Notes: generated from the letters alone by a model not told the origin. DNA of 64,000 nucleotides from Blastococcus sp. CPCC 205250 (GCF_019799925.1 NZ_JABGCG010000005.1:292318-356317), one strand, 5' to 3'. Shown: positions 43,001-55,231, counted from the stretch's first letter. Made by a program: numbers and translations.

Positions 43001-43620
43001 CGGTCCTCCCCGAGGCGCAGCGCCCGGCGCACCCGCCGCGGCGCGCCGGACACCACCGCCGCCCGCTCGGCCGGGGTGGCCGCGTCGAGGAACCACGGCA
43101 CGACCGCGCGGGCGCGGCCGACCTCGGCGTGCAGGCGCTGCTGGCAGGACAGCGGCGAGGCGTGCCGGCCGTGGTCGTGCGCCGGCAGGCCGGCGGCCCG
43201 GGCGTCGAGCCGGTCGGCGAGGACGGCGCACGCTGTGGCCAGGGCCGGGGCCCCGGCGCTGACGTCGTGCACGAAGACCGGCAGCGCCTGCCGGACGGCG
43301 GCTGCGGCGGCACGGACGCCGTCGTCGGCCAGGCGGTCCCCGGTGCCGTCGAGGCCGGCGAGCAGCAGCCGGGTCAGGTCGCGGACGGCCCGCTGCCGCT
43401 CGCCGTCGCACGGGGCGTCCAGCGCGATGCCGGTCAGGGCCACGGCCAGCGTGCAGGCGCCGGTGTGCAGCGCCCGCAGCTCGATCGGGCAGGCGGCGGC
43501 CGGCCCGGTCGAGGGCCGGACGGCGGGGAGGCGGGGCGGCAGGACGGGCGCCGTGGCGGGCAGCTCCGCCACCACGGTCGGCGCGAGGCGGGCGGGACGG
43601 GCGGTCAGCGTCGTCGTCAT
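42967..43620 (-). CDS. Hypothetical Ala/Arg-rich protein
   Basis: I do not recognise this 217-aa protein. After a Pro/Thr/Ala-rich first 40 residues, the rest is predicted mostly helical and rich in Ala, Arg and Leu (CTLAVALTGIALDA, QRAVRDLTRLLLAGLDG, GVRAAAAAVRQALPVF). There is no signal peptide and the short hydrophobic stretches look like core helices. Position-specific GC (third codon base very GC-rich) fits a real gene. It is divergent from the quinone-reductase gene; TTGCAC occurs twice (43655-43680 area) in the region between them. Confidence 0.55.
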   Translation of the reverse strand: MTTTLTARPARLAPTVVAELPATAPVLPPRLPAVRPSTGPAAACPIELRALHTGACTLAVALTGIALDAPCDGERQRAVRDLTRLLLAGLDGTGDRLADDGVRAAAAAVRQALPVFVHDVSAGAPALATACAVLADRLDARAAGLPAHDHGRHASPLSCQQRLHAEVGRARAVVPWFLDAATPAERAAVVSGAPRRVRRALRLGEDRYLRTVALVRG

Positions 43621-43714
43621 GGCGCAGACGGTCGCGCCTGCTGCTGGTGGACCGCTTGCACTCCGGTTGCACGCCTCCCGGCGCCCGTCGGGAGGCGCTC
43701 CCTAAGGTCGGGGC

Positions 43715-44707
43715 ATGCGAGCGGTCACCCTGAGCGGATCCGGCGGCCCCGAGGTCATGGGCTGGGGCGAGGTCCCCGACCCCGTGTGCGGGCCGGGCGA
43801 GGTCGTCGTCGACGTCGTCGCCACCGCGGTCAACCGCGCCGACCTGCTCCAGCGGCAGGGCTTCTACCCGCCGCCGCCCGGCGCCAGCGACGTCCTGGGC
43901 CTGGAGTGCAGCGGCATCGTCAGCGAGGTCGGCGAGGGCGTGACCGGCTGGCGGGTGGGCGACGAGGTCTGCGCGCTGCTGGCCGGCGGGGGCTACGCCG
44001 AGCGGGTCGCCGTCCCGGCGGGGCAGCTGCTCCCCCGCCCGGCCGGCGTCGAGCTGGCCACGGCGGCGGCGCTGCCCGAGGTCGTGTGCACGGTCTGGTC
44101 CAACGTCTTCATGCTGGCCGGCCTGCGCCGCGGCGAGACCTTCCTGGTCCACGGCGGCTCCAGCGGCATCGGCACGATGGCCATCCAGCTCGCCGCCCGC
44201 GCCGGTGCCCGCGTGGTCACCACCGCCGGCACCGCGGCCAAGCTCGACGTCTGCCGCGAGCTGGGGGCGGACGTGACGGTCAACTACCGGGACGAGGACT
44301 TCGTCGAGCGGGTCCGCGAGGCCACCGGCGGCGCCGGGGCGGACGTCGTCCTGGACAACATGGGCGCCAAGTACCTGGCCCGCAACGTCGACGCGCTGGC
44401 CACCGGCGGGCGGCTGGTCTGCATCGGCATGCAGGGCGGCACCAAGGCCGAGCTGGACCTCGGCAAGCTGATGCGCAAGCGCGCGGCGGTGCACGCCACC
44501 ACGCTGCGCTCCCGGCCGGCGGCGGGTCCCGGGGGCAAGGCCGAGATCGTCGCCGCGGTGCTGCACGACGTCTGGCCCGACGTCGAACGGGGCGTGGTGC
44601 GGCCGATCGTCGACCGGCGGCTGCCGATGTCCCGCGCCGCCGAGGCCCACCGGGTCGTGGAGGCCAGCGAGCACGTCGGCAAGGTGCTGCTGCTGACCGC
44701 CGACTGA
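43715..44707 (+). CDS. NAD(P)H-quinone oxidoreductase, PIG3 family
   Basis: A 330-aa zinc-free MDR. Signatures are AVNRADLLQRQGFYPPPPGASDVLGLECSG (residues 37-66), VHGGSSGIGTMAIQLAARAGA (145-165), and DNMGAKYLARNVDALATGGRLVCIGMQGG (210-238), which are typical of PIG3/TP53I3-like quinone reductases. It transfers electrons from NADPH to quinones. ATG 43715 is 6 nt after TAAGGT (43703-43708), so it is probably leaderless. It is a paralog of the MDR protein at 4916 but of a different subfamily. Confidence 0.9.
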   Translation: MRAVTLSGSGGPEVMGWGEVPDPVCGPGEVVVDVVATAVNRADLLQRQGFYPPPPGASDVLGLECSGIVSEVGEGVTGWRVGDEVCALLAGGGYAERVAVPAGQLLPRPAGVELATAAALPEVVCTVWSNVFMLAGLRRGETFLVHGGSSGIGTMAIQLAARAGARVVTTAGTAAKLDVCRELGADVTVNYRDEDFVERVREATGGAGADVVLDNMGAKYLARNVDALATGGRLVCIGMQGGTKAELDLGKLMRKRAAVHATTLRSRPAAGPGGKAEIVAAVLHDVWPDVERGVVRPIVDRRLPMSRAAEAHRVVEASEHVGKVLLLTAD

Positions 44708-44716
44708 GTCCGGCCC

Positions 44717-45940
44717 CTAGCGGGGCCGCAGCGCGGCGACCGCGTCGATGATGTAGCCGACCTCCTCGGCGGTGTTGTAGTGCATCAGCCCGAGGCCGAC
44801 CGCCCCGCCCGCCTCGGTCGCGCCCATCGCGTCGAACAGCTCGCGGGCGTAGCGGTCGCCGTCCCAGGCGCAGATGCCCCGCCGGGCGAGGTCGGCGGTC
44901 ACCTGCCGCGGGCGCATGCCGTCGACGGTGAACGACAGCACCGGCGTCGGGTCCCCCGCGGCGCCCAGCACGTGCACGTGCCGCATCGCCCGCAGTGCCT
45001 GGTCCAGCCAGTCGAACAGCTGCCCCTCGTAGGAGGCGACGGCCGTCATGGACCGGCGCAGCCGCTCCCGGCGGGTGCCCGTCGCCTCCCCGCAGAGGCC
45101 CGCGAGGTGGTCGACGGCGGCGGTGACGCCTGCGTACAGCGGATAGGGCTGGGCGCCGATCTCGAACCGGTCGGGCACCCGGTCCGGCGCCGGCAGGAGC
45201 TTGTCCGGCCGCAGCCCCGCCAGCAGCCCCGGGTCGGCCACGACGGCGGCGACGTGCGGGCCGCACCACTTGTAGGCCGAGACGGTGAGCAGGTCGGCGC
45301 CCAGCTCCAGCCGGTCGACCGGGTGGTGGGCGACGGCGTGGACGGCGTCGACGCAGACCAGCGCTCCCACCCCGTGCGCGCGGGCGGCGATGCCGGCGAC
45401 GTCGGGACGGGTGCCGATGGCGCTGCTGGCGGCGGTGACGGCGACCAGCCGGGTGCGGGGCGAGAGCAGCTCGTCGTACTGCCAGGCGGGTAGCTCACCG
45501 GTCTCGATGTCCACCTCGGCCCAGCGGACGTGCACGCCGCGCCGCTCGGCGGCCTGCACCCACGGGCGGATGTTGGCGTCGTGGTCCAGCCGGCTGAGCA
45601 CGATCTCGTCGCCGGGCCGCCAGGTGTGGGCCAGCGCCCCGGCCATGACGTAGGTGAGGGCCGTGGCGCTGGTCCCGAGCACCACGCCCCCGGGCGCGCT
45701 CCCGGTCAGGTCACCCATCGCCGCCCGCGCCCCGGCGGTCAGCCCCTCGGCCCGCGCCGAGGCGGGGAACACCCCGCCCCGCGGGGCGACCGACACGCGC
45801 ATCGCCTGGGTGATCGCGTGCACGACGTCCTCGGGCACCAGCGTGCCCATCGGCCCCTCGGCGTGCACCAGCCCGTCGGACAGGCCGGAGAACTGGCCCC
45901 GGACGCGGGCGACGTCCAGCCGCGCCTCCCCCGCCCCCAT
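44717..45940 (-). CDS. Class V aminotransferase / cysteine-desulfurase-like protein
   Basis: A 407-aa PLP enzyme. The PLP lysine is in TVSAYKWCGPH near residue 225; the Asp and His that contact PLP are in VCVDAVHAVAH near 200. VLGTSATALTY holds the phosphate cup near 90, and DHDANIRPW near 120 matches cysteine desulfurase-like proteins of the SufS/CsdA-related branch. No active-site Cys loop of true IscS/SufS is evident, and no Suf genes are adjacent, so the substrate is open. TAGGGT (45949-45954, minus strand) sits 8 nt before the ATG, suggesting a leaderless mRNA. It ends only 9 bases from the converging gene. Confidence 0.85.
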   Translation of the reverse strand: MGAGEARLDVARVRGQFSGLSDGLVHAEGPMGTLVPEDVVHAITQAMRVSVAPRGGVFPASARAEGLTAGARAAMGDLTGSAPGGVVLGTSATALTYVMAGALAHTWRPGDEIVLSRLDHDANIRPWVQAAERRGVHVRWAEVDIETGELPAWQYDELLSPRTRLVAVTAASSAIGTRPDVAGIAARAHGVGALVCVDAVHAVAHHPVDRLELGADLLTVSAYKWCGPHVAAVVADPGLLAGLRPDKLLPAPDRVPDRFEIGAQPYPLYAGVTAAVDHLAGLCGEATGTRRERLRRSMTAVASYEGQLFDWLDQALRAMRHVHVLGAAGDPTPVLSFTVDGMRPRQVTADLARRGICAWDGDRYARELFDAMGATEAGGAVGLGLMHYNTAEEVGYIIDAVAALRPR

Positions 45941-46026
45941 GTGCAGCGACCCTAGCCGCCTCCGCGGCCCGGGGGCGGCGCCTCCCGGCCGGGCGGCGGG
46001 CCGCCCGGCCGGGGGAGGATGGGGCC

Positions 46027-46581
46027 ATGACCATCCCCGGGAACGGAAGTGAGCGTCCGCAGCAGGTCGTCGTCGTCGGGCCGGAGGGGCAGCCGCTCGG
46101 CGCCATCCCCCTGGGCGGGGGCGACGGCGGGCAGGACGGCGGCGGCGCGAGCGTGGGCGACATGGTCGAGCAGCCGGCGAAGGTCATGCGGATCGGGACG
46201 ATGATCAAGCAGCTGCTCGAGGAGGTCCGGGCCGCTCCGCTCGACGACGCGAGCCGTCAGCGCCTGCGCGACATCCACGCCTCGTCCATCCGCGAGCTCG
46301 AGCAGGGCCTGGCCCCGGAGCTGCGCGACGAGCTCACCCGCATCACGCTGCCCTTCAGCGAGGACCAGACGCCGTCGGACGCCGAGCTGCGCATCGCCCA
46401 GGCGCAACTGGTCGGCTGGCTGGAGGGCGTGTTCCACGGCATCCAGACCGCGCTGTTCGCCCAGCAGATGGCCGCCCGCGCGCAGCTGGAGGAGATGCGC
46501 CGCCGCGCGCTGCCCGGCGGCCCCGGGACCGGCGTCCCGCAGCAGCCCGACCTGCGCCCCGGCGGCGGCCAGTACCTCTGA
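46027..46581 (+). CDS. bpa: Bacterial proteasome activator (Bpa/PafE)
   Basis: A 184-aa ATP-independent activator of the 20S proteasome. A Gly-rich, disordered N-terminus (residues 1-45) leads into the highly conserved four-helix body (VEQPAKVMRIGTMIKQLLEEV, RLRDIHASSIRELEQGLAPEL, PSDAELRIAQAQLVGWLEG, HGIQTALFAQQMAARAQLEE). The extreme C-terminus is GQYL, the motif that docks into the proteasome alpha ring and opens the gate. Dodecameric rings deliver unfolded proteins without ATP. Its presence implies a 20S proteasome elsewhere in the genome. The ATG is 6 nt after GAGGAT. Confidence 0.96.
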   Translation: MTIPGNGSERPQQVVVVGPEGQPLGAIPLGGGDGGQDGGGASVGDMVEQPAKVMRIGTMIKQLLEEVRAAPLDDASRQRLRDIHASSIRELEQGLAPELRDELTRITLPFSEDQTPSDAELRIAQAQLVGWLEGVFHGIQTALFAQQMAARAQLEEMRRRALPGGPGTGVPQQPDLRPGGGQYL

Positions 46582-46586
46582 GACGA

Positions 46587-46626
46587 CGACGGCGCCGCCT
46601 CCCCGGGCGGGGAGACGGCGCCGTCG
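46587..46626 (-). terminator. 18-bp stem hairpin between converging genes
   Basis: Arms 46587-46604 and 46609-46626 with a 4-nt loop. In the minus-strand transcript every base pairs (one G-U); in the plus-strand transcript there is one C-A mismatch. It therefore suits the chemotaxis receptor gene best but may also stop bpa. Confidence 0.7.
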
Positions 46627-46680
46627 GTCGGGCCCCGCTGCCGGGTCCCGCCGGGAGCCGGCGGGGCAGGGGGTCCTCCG

Positions 46681-48300
46681 TCAGACCGTGAAGCGGGCGA
46701 CCGCCTGCTGCAGGTCACCGCTCATGCGGGCCAGCTCGGCGGCGGCACGCTGGGCGTCCTCGACCCGGGAGTTGGTCTCCTGGGTGCCCGCGGCCAGGCC
46801 CGAGATGGCGTTGGCGATCTGCTGGCTGCCGTTGGCCGCCTCGGCGACGTTCCGGTTCATCTCGTTGGTCGTCGCGGTCTGCTCCTCGACCGCCGCGGCG
46901 ATCGTGGCCTGGAAGTCGTTGATCTCCCCGATGACCGAGCTGATCTGGCCGATCGCGTCCACCGCGCCGGCGGTGTCGGCCTGGATGGCCTCCACCCGGC
47001 GGGAGATGTCCTCGGTGGCGCGCGCGGTCTCCTGCGCGAGCTCCTTGACCTCGGAGGCGACGACGGCGAAGCCCTTGCCCGCCTCGCCGGCCCGCGCGGC
47101 CTCGATGGTGGCGTTGAGCGCCAGCAGGTTGGTCTGCTCGGCGATGCCGTTGATCAGCTTCACGACCGTGGCGATCTCCTGCGAGGAGTCGCCCAGCTTG
47201 CCCACGGTGCGCGTGGTGGTCTCCGCGACGGTCACGGCCTGACCGGCGACGCGTGCCGCCTCGGTGGCGTTCGTGGCGATCTCGCGGATCGCGGACTCCA
47301 TCTGCGAGGAGCCGGCCGCGACGGTGTCGACGCTGGAGGCCACGTCACCGGCGGAGGTGACCACGGCGTCGGCCTGACCGGCCGCGGTGCGCGCGTTGTC
47401 GGCGATGGCGGCCGAGGCCGCGTTCAGCTTGTCCGAGGCGCCGGCCAGCCGCGTCGCGGAGTCGCCGACCAGGAGCAGGACCGAGCCCAGCGCGTCGAGG
47501 GTGTGGTCCAGCGACTGCGCGACCTCGTCGAGCTCGCCACCGCCGGTGCTCCCGGCGCGCACCCGCAGGTCACCGCCGGCGACCTGGGCCAGCACCTCGC
47601 GGATCCGCTGCACGGGCCCGGTCACGCTGCGGGCCACCGCGAGGGCCAGGCCCACGCCGACGAGCAGGCCGGCGACGATGATCGCCACGGTGACGGTGCG
47701 GGCGGAGGTGTAGGCGTCGTGCGCCTCCTCGGCCATCGCGGCGGCGTTGGCGGCGGCGGCCGCCGTGGCGGTGGCCAGGGAGTCGGCGATGACCGTCTCG
47801 TTCTGGTTCATCGTCTGCAGCAGCGTGCCGACCTGGGCGGTGTTGCCGGTCAGGGAGATCTGCTTGAGCTGCTCGAGGGCGGCGAGGTAGGCCTCGACCG
47901 CGGCCGAGAACTCCTCGTAGGCGCCGCGCATCTCGTCGTTGAGCGGCATCGCCGCGACCTCCGCGGAGTCCGCGGCCAGCTGCTCGGCGGTGGCCGCCGA
48001 GCCCTGCTGCGCCTCGGCCAGGGAGGCCGCCGGGAGGGTCGGGATGGCGGCACGGGCGGAGTAGGCGGACAGCTGCCACCAGTCGGCCTGGAGCCGGCGG
48101 AGCCCGTCCAGCGGCGTGGCGCCCTCGCTGAAGACCTCCGTGGCCTTCGCGTCGAGGGCCGACATCCGGGTGATGCCGAAGACGCCCACCCCGAGGGTGG
48201 TCAGGGCGACGACGAGGACGGCGCCCAGCACCCGGCTGCGCAGCCCCCAACCCCCGGACCGTTGCGTGCTGCCCGTGTCGACCGTCTGCGCGGCATCCAT
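46681..48300 (-). CDS. Methyl-accepting chemotaxis protein
   Basis: A 539-aa chemoreceptor. A cytoplasmic N-tail and membrane helix 1 (residues 20-45) are followed by a four-helix-bundle periplasmic sensor (45-190) and membrane helix 2 ([21 protein letters not shown], 198-220). HAMP (220-275) and the signalling domain (300-539) follow. The hairpin tip is [33 protein letters not shown], which binds CheA/CheW. Ligand unknown. A CTCA-N16-GCCGAG promoter lies about 55 bases upstream, implying control by a flagellar sigma factor. No che or fli genes are in the window. Confidence 0.95.
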   Translation of the reverse strand: MDAAQTVDTGSTQRSGGWGLRSRVLGAVLVVALTTLGVGVFGITRMSALDAKATEVFSEGATPLDGLRRLQADWWQLSAYSARAAIPTLPAASLAEAQQGSAATAEQLAADSAEVAAMPLNDEMRGAYEEFSAAVEAYLAALEQLKQISLTGNTAQVGTLLQTMNQNETVIADSLATATAAAAANAAAMAEEAHDAYTSARTVTVAIIVAGLLVGVGLALAVARSVTGPVQRIREVLAQVAGGDLRVRAGSTGGGELDEVAQSLDHTLDALGSVLLLVGDSATRLAGASDKLNAASAAIADNARTAAGQADAVVTSAGDVASSVDTVAAGSSQMESAIREIATNATEAARVAGQAVTVAETTTRTVGKLGDSSQEIATVVKLINGIAEQTNLLALNATIEAARAGEAGKGFAVVASEVKELAQETARATEDISRRVEAIQADTAGAVDAIGQISSVIGEINDFQATIAAAVEEQTATTNEMNRNVAEAANGSQQIANAISGLAAGTQETNSRVEDAQRAAAELARMSGDLQQAVARFTV

Positions 48301-48355
48301 GCCCGTACCCCCACCTGGTGTCCTCCGCGGGACCCTCCGGCCCCTCTCGGCAGGA

Positions 48356-48383
48356 GTCTCGGCAGCCGGCGTCCGGCCTTGAG
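48356..48383 (-). promoter_or_regulatory. FliA-like promoter of the chemoreceptor gene
   Basis: On the minus strand CTCA (48383-48380) and GCCGAGAC (48363-48356) are 16 bases apart. This agrees with the FliA-type promoter layout I recall from motile actinobacteria (CTCA-N15-17-GCCGAA) and resembles the general GCCGATAA -10 of flagellar sigma factors. The start point would fall about 45-50 bases before the ATG at 48300. Confidence 0.55.
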
Positions 48384-48409
48384 CCGAGGCAGACGAGGCG
48401 GTGTATCGG

Positions 48410-49213
48410 CTACAGCGAGGCCAGGAACCCGGCCACGCCGTCCTCCTCGTTGGTGCCGGTGACGTCCGTGGCGACGGCGAGCAGGTCGGGGTGCGCCTGC
48501 GCCATCGCGACGGCGCGTCCGCCGGCGGCGCGCACCCACTCGAAGGCGGCGATGTCGTTGGGCATGTCGCCGAAGACGACGACCTCGGCCGGGTCGACGC
48601 CGTGCTGCGCGGCGACCTTGGCCAGGCCGCTGGCCTTGGTGACGCCGGGTGCGGAGATCTCGGCGAGGGCGTCGGCGGAGGAGTTGGTGACCGTCGCGCG
48701 GTCCCCGGCGACCCGCTCCACCAGCGTCATGAACTCGTCGCGCGGCAGGGTCTCGTGCCGCGCCAGCAGCTTGGCCACCGGGACGGCGACCATCTCGTCC
48801 AGCGTCGCCACGGCCACACCGGGGGCGTCGGCGTCCCACCGCGGCCGGTAGATCGGCTCGTGACGGAACTCCAGGCCGTACTCGACGGCGAACCAGGTGT
48901 CGGGCTGCTCGCGCCGCAGCGCCGCCGTCACCTCCTGGAGCACCTCGGGGCCCAGCGCGTCCTCGTCGAGGACGGTGAAGCTCTCCAGGTCGAGCAGGAC
49001 CGCGCCGTTGCAGCACACCGCGGTGCCGTGCCCGAGCTGCTCGCGGATGCGGACCATCCACCGCGGGGGCCGGCCGGTCGCGAGGACGACGGGGACGCCG
49101 TCGGCCCGCCACCGCTCCAGCTCGGCCACCGTCTCGGGGCTGACCGTGTCGTTGCCCCGCAGCAGCGTGCCGTCCATGTCGCTGGCGATCAGCCGCGGAC
49201 GCCAGTCAGACAC
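48410..49213 (-). CDS. HAD-superfamily Cof-type phosphatase (copy 2 of a pair)
   Basis: A 267-aa haloacid-dehalogenase-like phosphatase of the Cof/type IIB class. Motif I DMDGTLL (nucleophile Asp near residue 12), motif II ATGRP near 44, motif III Lys in GVTKASGL near 190, and motif [13 protein letters not shown] near 215 are present, with a C2B cap between II and III. Such enzymes dephosphorylate sugar or nucleotide phosphates. GTG 49213 overlaps the end of the homologous upstream gene by eight bases, so the two form a tandem pair downstream of serS. Confidence 0.9.
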   Translation of the reverse strand: MSDWRPRLIASDMDGTLLRGNDTVSPETVAELERWRADGVPVVLATGRPPRWMVRIREQLGHGTAVCCNGAVLLDLESFTVLDEDALGPEVLQEVTAALRREQPDTWFAVEYGLEFRHEPIYRPRWDADAPGVAVATLDEMVAVPVAKLLARHETLPRDEFMTLVERVAGDRATVTNSSADALAEISAPGVTKASGLAKVAAQHGVDPAEVVVFGDMPNDIAAFEWVRAAGGRAVAMAQAHPDLLAVATDVTGTNEEDGVAGFLASL

Positions 49214-50144
49214 CGGCCGGACCTCCTCCCGGGACCGACGTCCCGAACACCGCCTCCAGGTACCGGGCGACGCCGTCCGCCTCGTGCCCGCTGGTGCGCA
49301 CCTGCGCCGCCGCGCGCACGGCGGGGTGGGCGTTGGCGACCGCGACGGAGCGGCCGCCGGCCTCGGTGACGGCGGTGATCATCGGCAGGTCGTTGGGCAT
49401 GTCGCCGAAGACGAGGACGTCGCCCATCCCGACGCCGTAGCGCTCCAGGGCGATCGCGAGCCCCGTGGCCTTGGTGACGCCGGGCGGCAGGACCTCGATG
49501 AAGCCGAGGCCGGCGTGGGTCACCTCGGCCTCGGCAGGGTCGACGACCGAGCGGGCGCGGGCCAGCAGCTCGTCCTGGGGGACCGTCGCCGAGCGGAGGA
49601 ACACCTTGAGCACGGCGCCGGGCGGCAGCACCTGGGCGCGGGGCAGCAGGTGCGCCGGCTCGGGGTAGGGCCACTCGAACCCGTGCTGCACCCGCAGCTG
49701 GGTGTGCACCTCGCCCTGCTCGGCGGCGTCCTCGACGGCGAGGACGAGGTCGCCGGCGACCCGCTCGATCCGCTCGATGACCGCCACGGCCTGCGCGCGC
49801 GGCAGGCCGACGGTGCGCAGCACCTCGTCGCGCTCCAGGTCGACGACGAAGCCGCCCTGGGCGAGCACCGCGATGCCCCGGCCGTCGAGCGCGGCCCGCA
49901 CGCTGTCGAGCAGCCGCGGTCCGCGCCCGGTCACCCCGACCACGGGGACGCCGGCCGCCCAGCAGGCCTCGAGCGCGGCGCGGGTGCGCGGGCTGACGCG
50001 GGAGTCGGAGTCGAGCAGGGTGCCGTCGAGGTCGGAGGCGACCAGCTTGGGACGCCACGGCCCGACGTCCCCCAGCTCGACGACCTCGTCGTACCCGGCC
50101 AGGACGCCGTGCGCCCGGACCGGCCCCGGGATCTCCGAGCTCAT
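49206..50144 (-). CDS. HAD-superfamily Cof-type phosphatase (copy 1 of a pair)
   Basis: A 312-aa homolog of the next gene with an N-terminal extension of ~30 residues. Motif [17 protein letters not shown] is near residues 37-50, motif II VTGRGP near 72, Lys in GVTKATGL near 232 and [11 protein letters not shown] near 255. The ATG overlaps the serS stop (ATGA). In mycobacteria HAD phosphatases also lie near serS and pheA as I recall, so this is probably an ancestral neighbourhood. Substrate unknown. Confidence 0.9.
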   Translation of the reverse strand: MSSEIPGPVRAHGVLAGYDEVVELGDVGPWRPKLVASDLDGTLLDSDSRVSPRTRAALEACWAAGVPVVGVTGRGPRLLDSVRAALDGRGIAVLAQGGFVVDLERDEVLRTVGLPRAQAVAVIERIERVAGDLVLAVEDAAEQGEVHTQLRVQHGFEWPYPEPAHLLPRAQVLPPGAVLKVFLRSATVPQDELLARARSVVDPAEAEVTHAGLGFIEVLPPGVTKATGLAIALERYGVGMGDVLVFGDMPNDLPMITAVTEAGGRSVAVANAHPAVRAAAQVRTSGHEADGVARYLEAVFGTSVPGGGPAGV

Positions 50145-51432
50145 CCGACCGGCACCGGGCCGGCCAGCGACATCCCCGGGGTGAGCACCTCGTGCCCGCC
50201 CAGCCAGGGCCGCAGCGCGGCCGGCACGTGCACCGAGCCGTCGGCGCGCTGGTGCACCTCGAGGAGGCAGGCGATGGTGCGGGCGATGGCGCACAGCGTG
50301 CCGTTGAGCGTCGCGGCCGTCTGCGGCTTGCCGTCGGCGTCCCGGTAGCGGATGGCCAGCCGCCGCGCCTGGAAGGTCGTGCAGTCCGAGGTGCTGGTCA
50401 GCTCCCGGTAGGTGCCCTGGCTGGGGAACCACGCCTCGATGTCGAACTTGCGCGCGGCGCTGGTGCCCAGGTCGCCGGCGGCGATGTCGACCACCCGGTA
50501 GGGCAGCTCGAGGGCCTGGAGGAACTCCTCCTCCCAGGCGAGCAGCCGGCGGTGCTCGTCGGCGGCCTCCTCGGGCCGGCAGAAGCTGAACATCTCGACC
50601 TTGTCGAACCAGTGCACGCGGATGATGCCGCGGGTGTCCTTGCCGTAGGAGCCGGCCTCGCGGCGGAAGCAGGAGGACCACCCGGCGTAGCGGCGGGGGC
50701 CGGCGGACAGGTCGAGCACCTCGTTGGAGTGCATGCCGGCGAGCGCGACCTCGGAGGTGCCGACGAGGTACAGGTCGTCGCGCTCGACGCGGTAGACCTC
50801 CTCGTCGTGCTCGCCCAGGAAGCCGGTGCCCTCCATCGCCTCGGGGCGCACCAGCGCCGGTGCGACGACGGGGGTGAAGCCGGCGGCGACGGCGCGGCTG
50901 ATCGCCAGCTGGGCCAGCGCGAACTCCAGCAGCGCGCCCGGGCCGGTGAGGAAGTAGAAGCGGGCGCCGGAGACCTTGGCCCCGCGCTCCATGTCGATGG
51001 CGCCGAGCGCCTCGCCGATCTCCAGGTGGTCGCGCACGGGGAAGTCGTAGGCGGGCACCTCCCCGACGGTGCGCAGCTCCACCGCGTCGTCCTCGCCGCC
51101 GGGCGGGACGTCGTCGTGCACCACGTTGGCGATGCGCAGGTGCGCCTCGCGCAGCGCGGCGTCGGCGGCCCGCTGCGCCTCCTCGGCCTCCTTGACCTGC
51201 GCGGCCAGCGCCTTCGCGCGCTCGAGGACGGCGGGGCGCTCCTCGGGGGTGGCCTTCTTGACCGCCTGGGACGCCGTCTTCTGCTCGGCCCGCAGGTCGT
51301 CACCCCGCTTGACCGCCTCCCGGCGGGCGGCATCGGCGGTGAGCAGGTCGTCGACGCGGGACTCGTCGGCTCCCCGGACCCGCTGGCTGGCGCGGACGAC
51401 GTCGGGGTTGTCGCGGACGAGACGCAGGTCGA

Positions 51433-51436
<4 letters not shown>
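50141..51436 (-). CDS. serS: Seryl-tRNA synthetase
   Basis: A 431-aa class II synthetase that charges tRNA-Ser. The N-terminal coiled-coil arm (residues 30-105, [19 protein letters not shown]...) grips the long variable arm of tRNA-Ser. Motif 2 is [25 protein letters not shown] near 260-285, TSEVAL near 225, and motif 3 [17 protein letters not shown] near 385. It is essential and single-copy in most actinobacteria. GTG 51436 is 7 nt after TACGAT (51444-51449, minus strand), so a leaderless transcript can start inside the merR gene, whose stop overlaps this start. Confidence 0.97.
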
Positions 51437-54441
<3,005 letters not shown>

Positions 54442-54451
54442 GGCGGCGCTG

Positions 54452-54799
54452 ATGGAGGCGCTGCCGCGTGAGCAGTTCGAGGAGCTGGTCGCCGACGCGC
54501 TCGACGAGGTGCCGCCGGGGCTCATGGCGCTGCTGGACAACGTCGTCGTCCTCGTCGAGGACCGCAACCCCGACGAGCCGGACCTGCTGGGCCTCTACGA
54601 GGGGTTCGCGCTCACCGAGCGCGGCTGGCACTACGGCGGCGAGCTGCCCGACCGGATCATGATCTACCGCCTGGCCATCTGCGACTTCTGCGAGACCGAG
54701 GACGACGTGGTCGAGGAGGTCATGGTGACCGTCGTGCACGAGATCGCCCACCACTTCGGCATCGACGAGGAGCGCCTGCACGAGCTCGGCTGGGGATGA
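54452..54799 (+). CDS. Small zincin-like metallopeptidase
   Basis: A 115-aa protein of the minimal metallopeptidase family (DUF1025). The zinc motif HEIAHHFGIDEERLHELGW (HExxH with downstream Asp/Glu and His) is at the C-terminus, residues 95-113, after an acidic helical N-terminus (FEELVADALDEVP). No pro-region or signal peptide. Homologs sit close to serS and pheA in mycobacteria as I recall (Rv3836), matching this neighbourhood. It follows guaB1 by 10 bases on the same strand and is probably cotranscribed. Substrates are unknown. Confidence 0.9.
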   Translation: MEALPREQFEELVADALDEVPPGLMALLDNVVVLVEDRNPDEPDLLGLYEGFALTERGWHYGGELPDRIMIYRLAICDFCETEDDVVEEVMVTVVHEIAHHFGIDEERLHELGWG

Positions 54800-54803
54800 C
54801 CCC

Positions 54804-54872
54804 CCTCGACGAGATCTGCACAGTCGTCACCATCAGCCGCTGATACCGACGAGAGTGCAGATCTCGTCGAGG
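54804..54872. repeat. Long nested inverted repeat between two co-directional genes
   Basis: Outer arms 54804-54821 and 54855-54872 are perfectly complementary over 18 bases. Inside the 33-nt centre are a second pairing (TCGTC/GACGA) and a small ATCAG-CCG-CTGAT stem (54832-54844), so a long, nearly continuous stem with bulges can form. It begins five bases after the metallopeptidase stop and ends before the -10 of the GroES-like gene. It may be a terminator; cruciform or regulatory use is also possible. Confidence 0.75.
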
Positions 54873-54898
54873 AAACGGCCCGCGTAGCCTCGGTCACC

Positions 54899-55231
54899 GT
54901 GGCGGAGGTCAAGGGCGGCGGGCTGCCGATCAAGATGCTGCACGACCGCGTGCTGGTGTCCCTGCGGCGCGAGGACGGCGAGCGGCGCTCCACGGGCGGC
55001 ATCCTCATCCCCGCCACCGCCCAGGTCGCCAAGCGGCTCGTCTGGGGCGAGGCGCGCGGCATCGGCGGCAGCGTCCGCCAGGTCAAGGTCGGCGACCAGG
55101 TGCTGTTCTCCCCCGAGGACCAGCACGAGGTCGAGGTGCACGGCGAGGACCTGGTCATCCTCCGCGAGCGCGACGTGCACGCCGTCGCCGCCGAGCGCAT
55201 CGAGGACGCCAACACCGGCCTCTACCTCTGA
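54899..55231 (+). CDS. GroES-like co-chaperonin, stand-alone
   Basis: A 110-aa Cpn10-fold protein. The pattern is IKMLHDRVLVSLRREDGERRSTGGILIPATAQVAKRLVWGEARGIG then VKVGDQVLFSPEDQHEVEVHGEDLVILRERDVHAV, which aligns with the GroES beta barrel including a mobile-loop-like segment STGGILIPATA. A C-terminal tail DANTGLYL is added. No groEL follows, so this is not the main groES-groEL operon. GTG 54899 is 8 nt after TAGCCT (54885-54890), consistent with leaderless translation. A role with a distant GroEL or a different partner is open. Confidence 0.88.
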   Translation: MAEVKGGGLPIKMLHDRVLVSLRREDGERRSTGGILIPATAQVAKRLVWGEARGIGGSVRQVKVGDQVLFSPEDQHEVEVHGEDLVILRERDVHAVAAERIEDANTGLYL

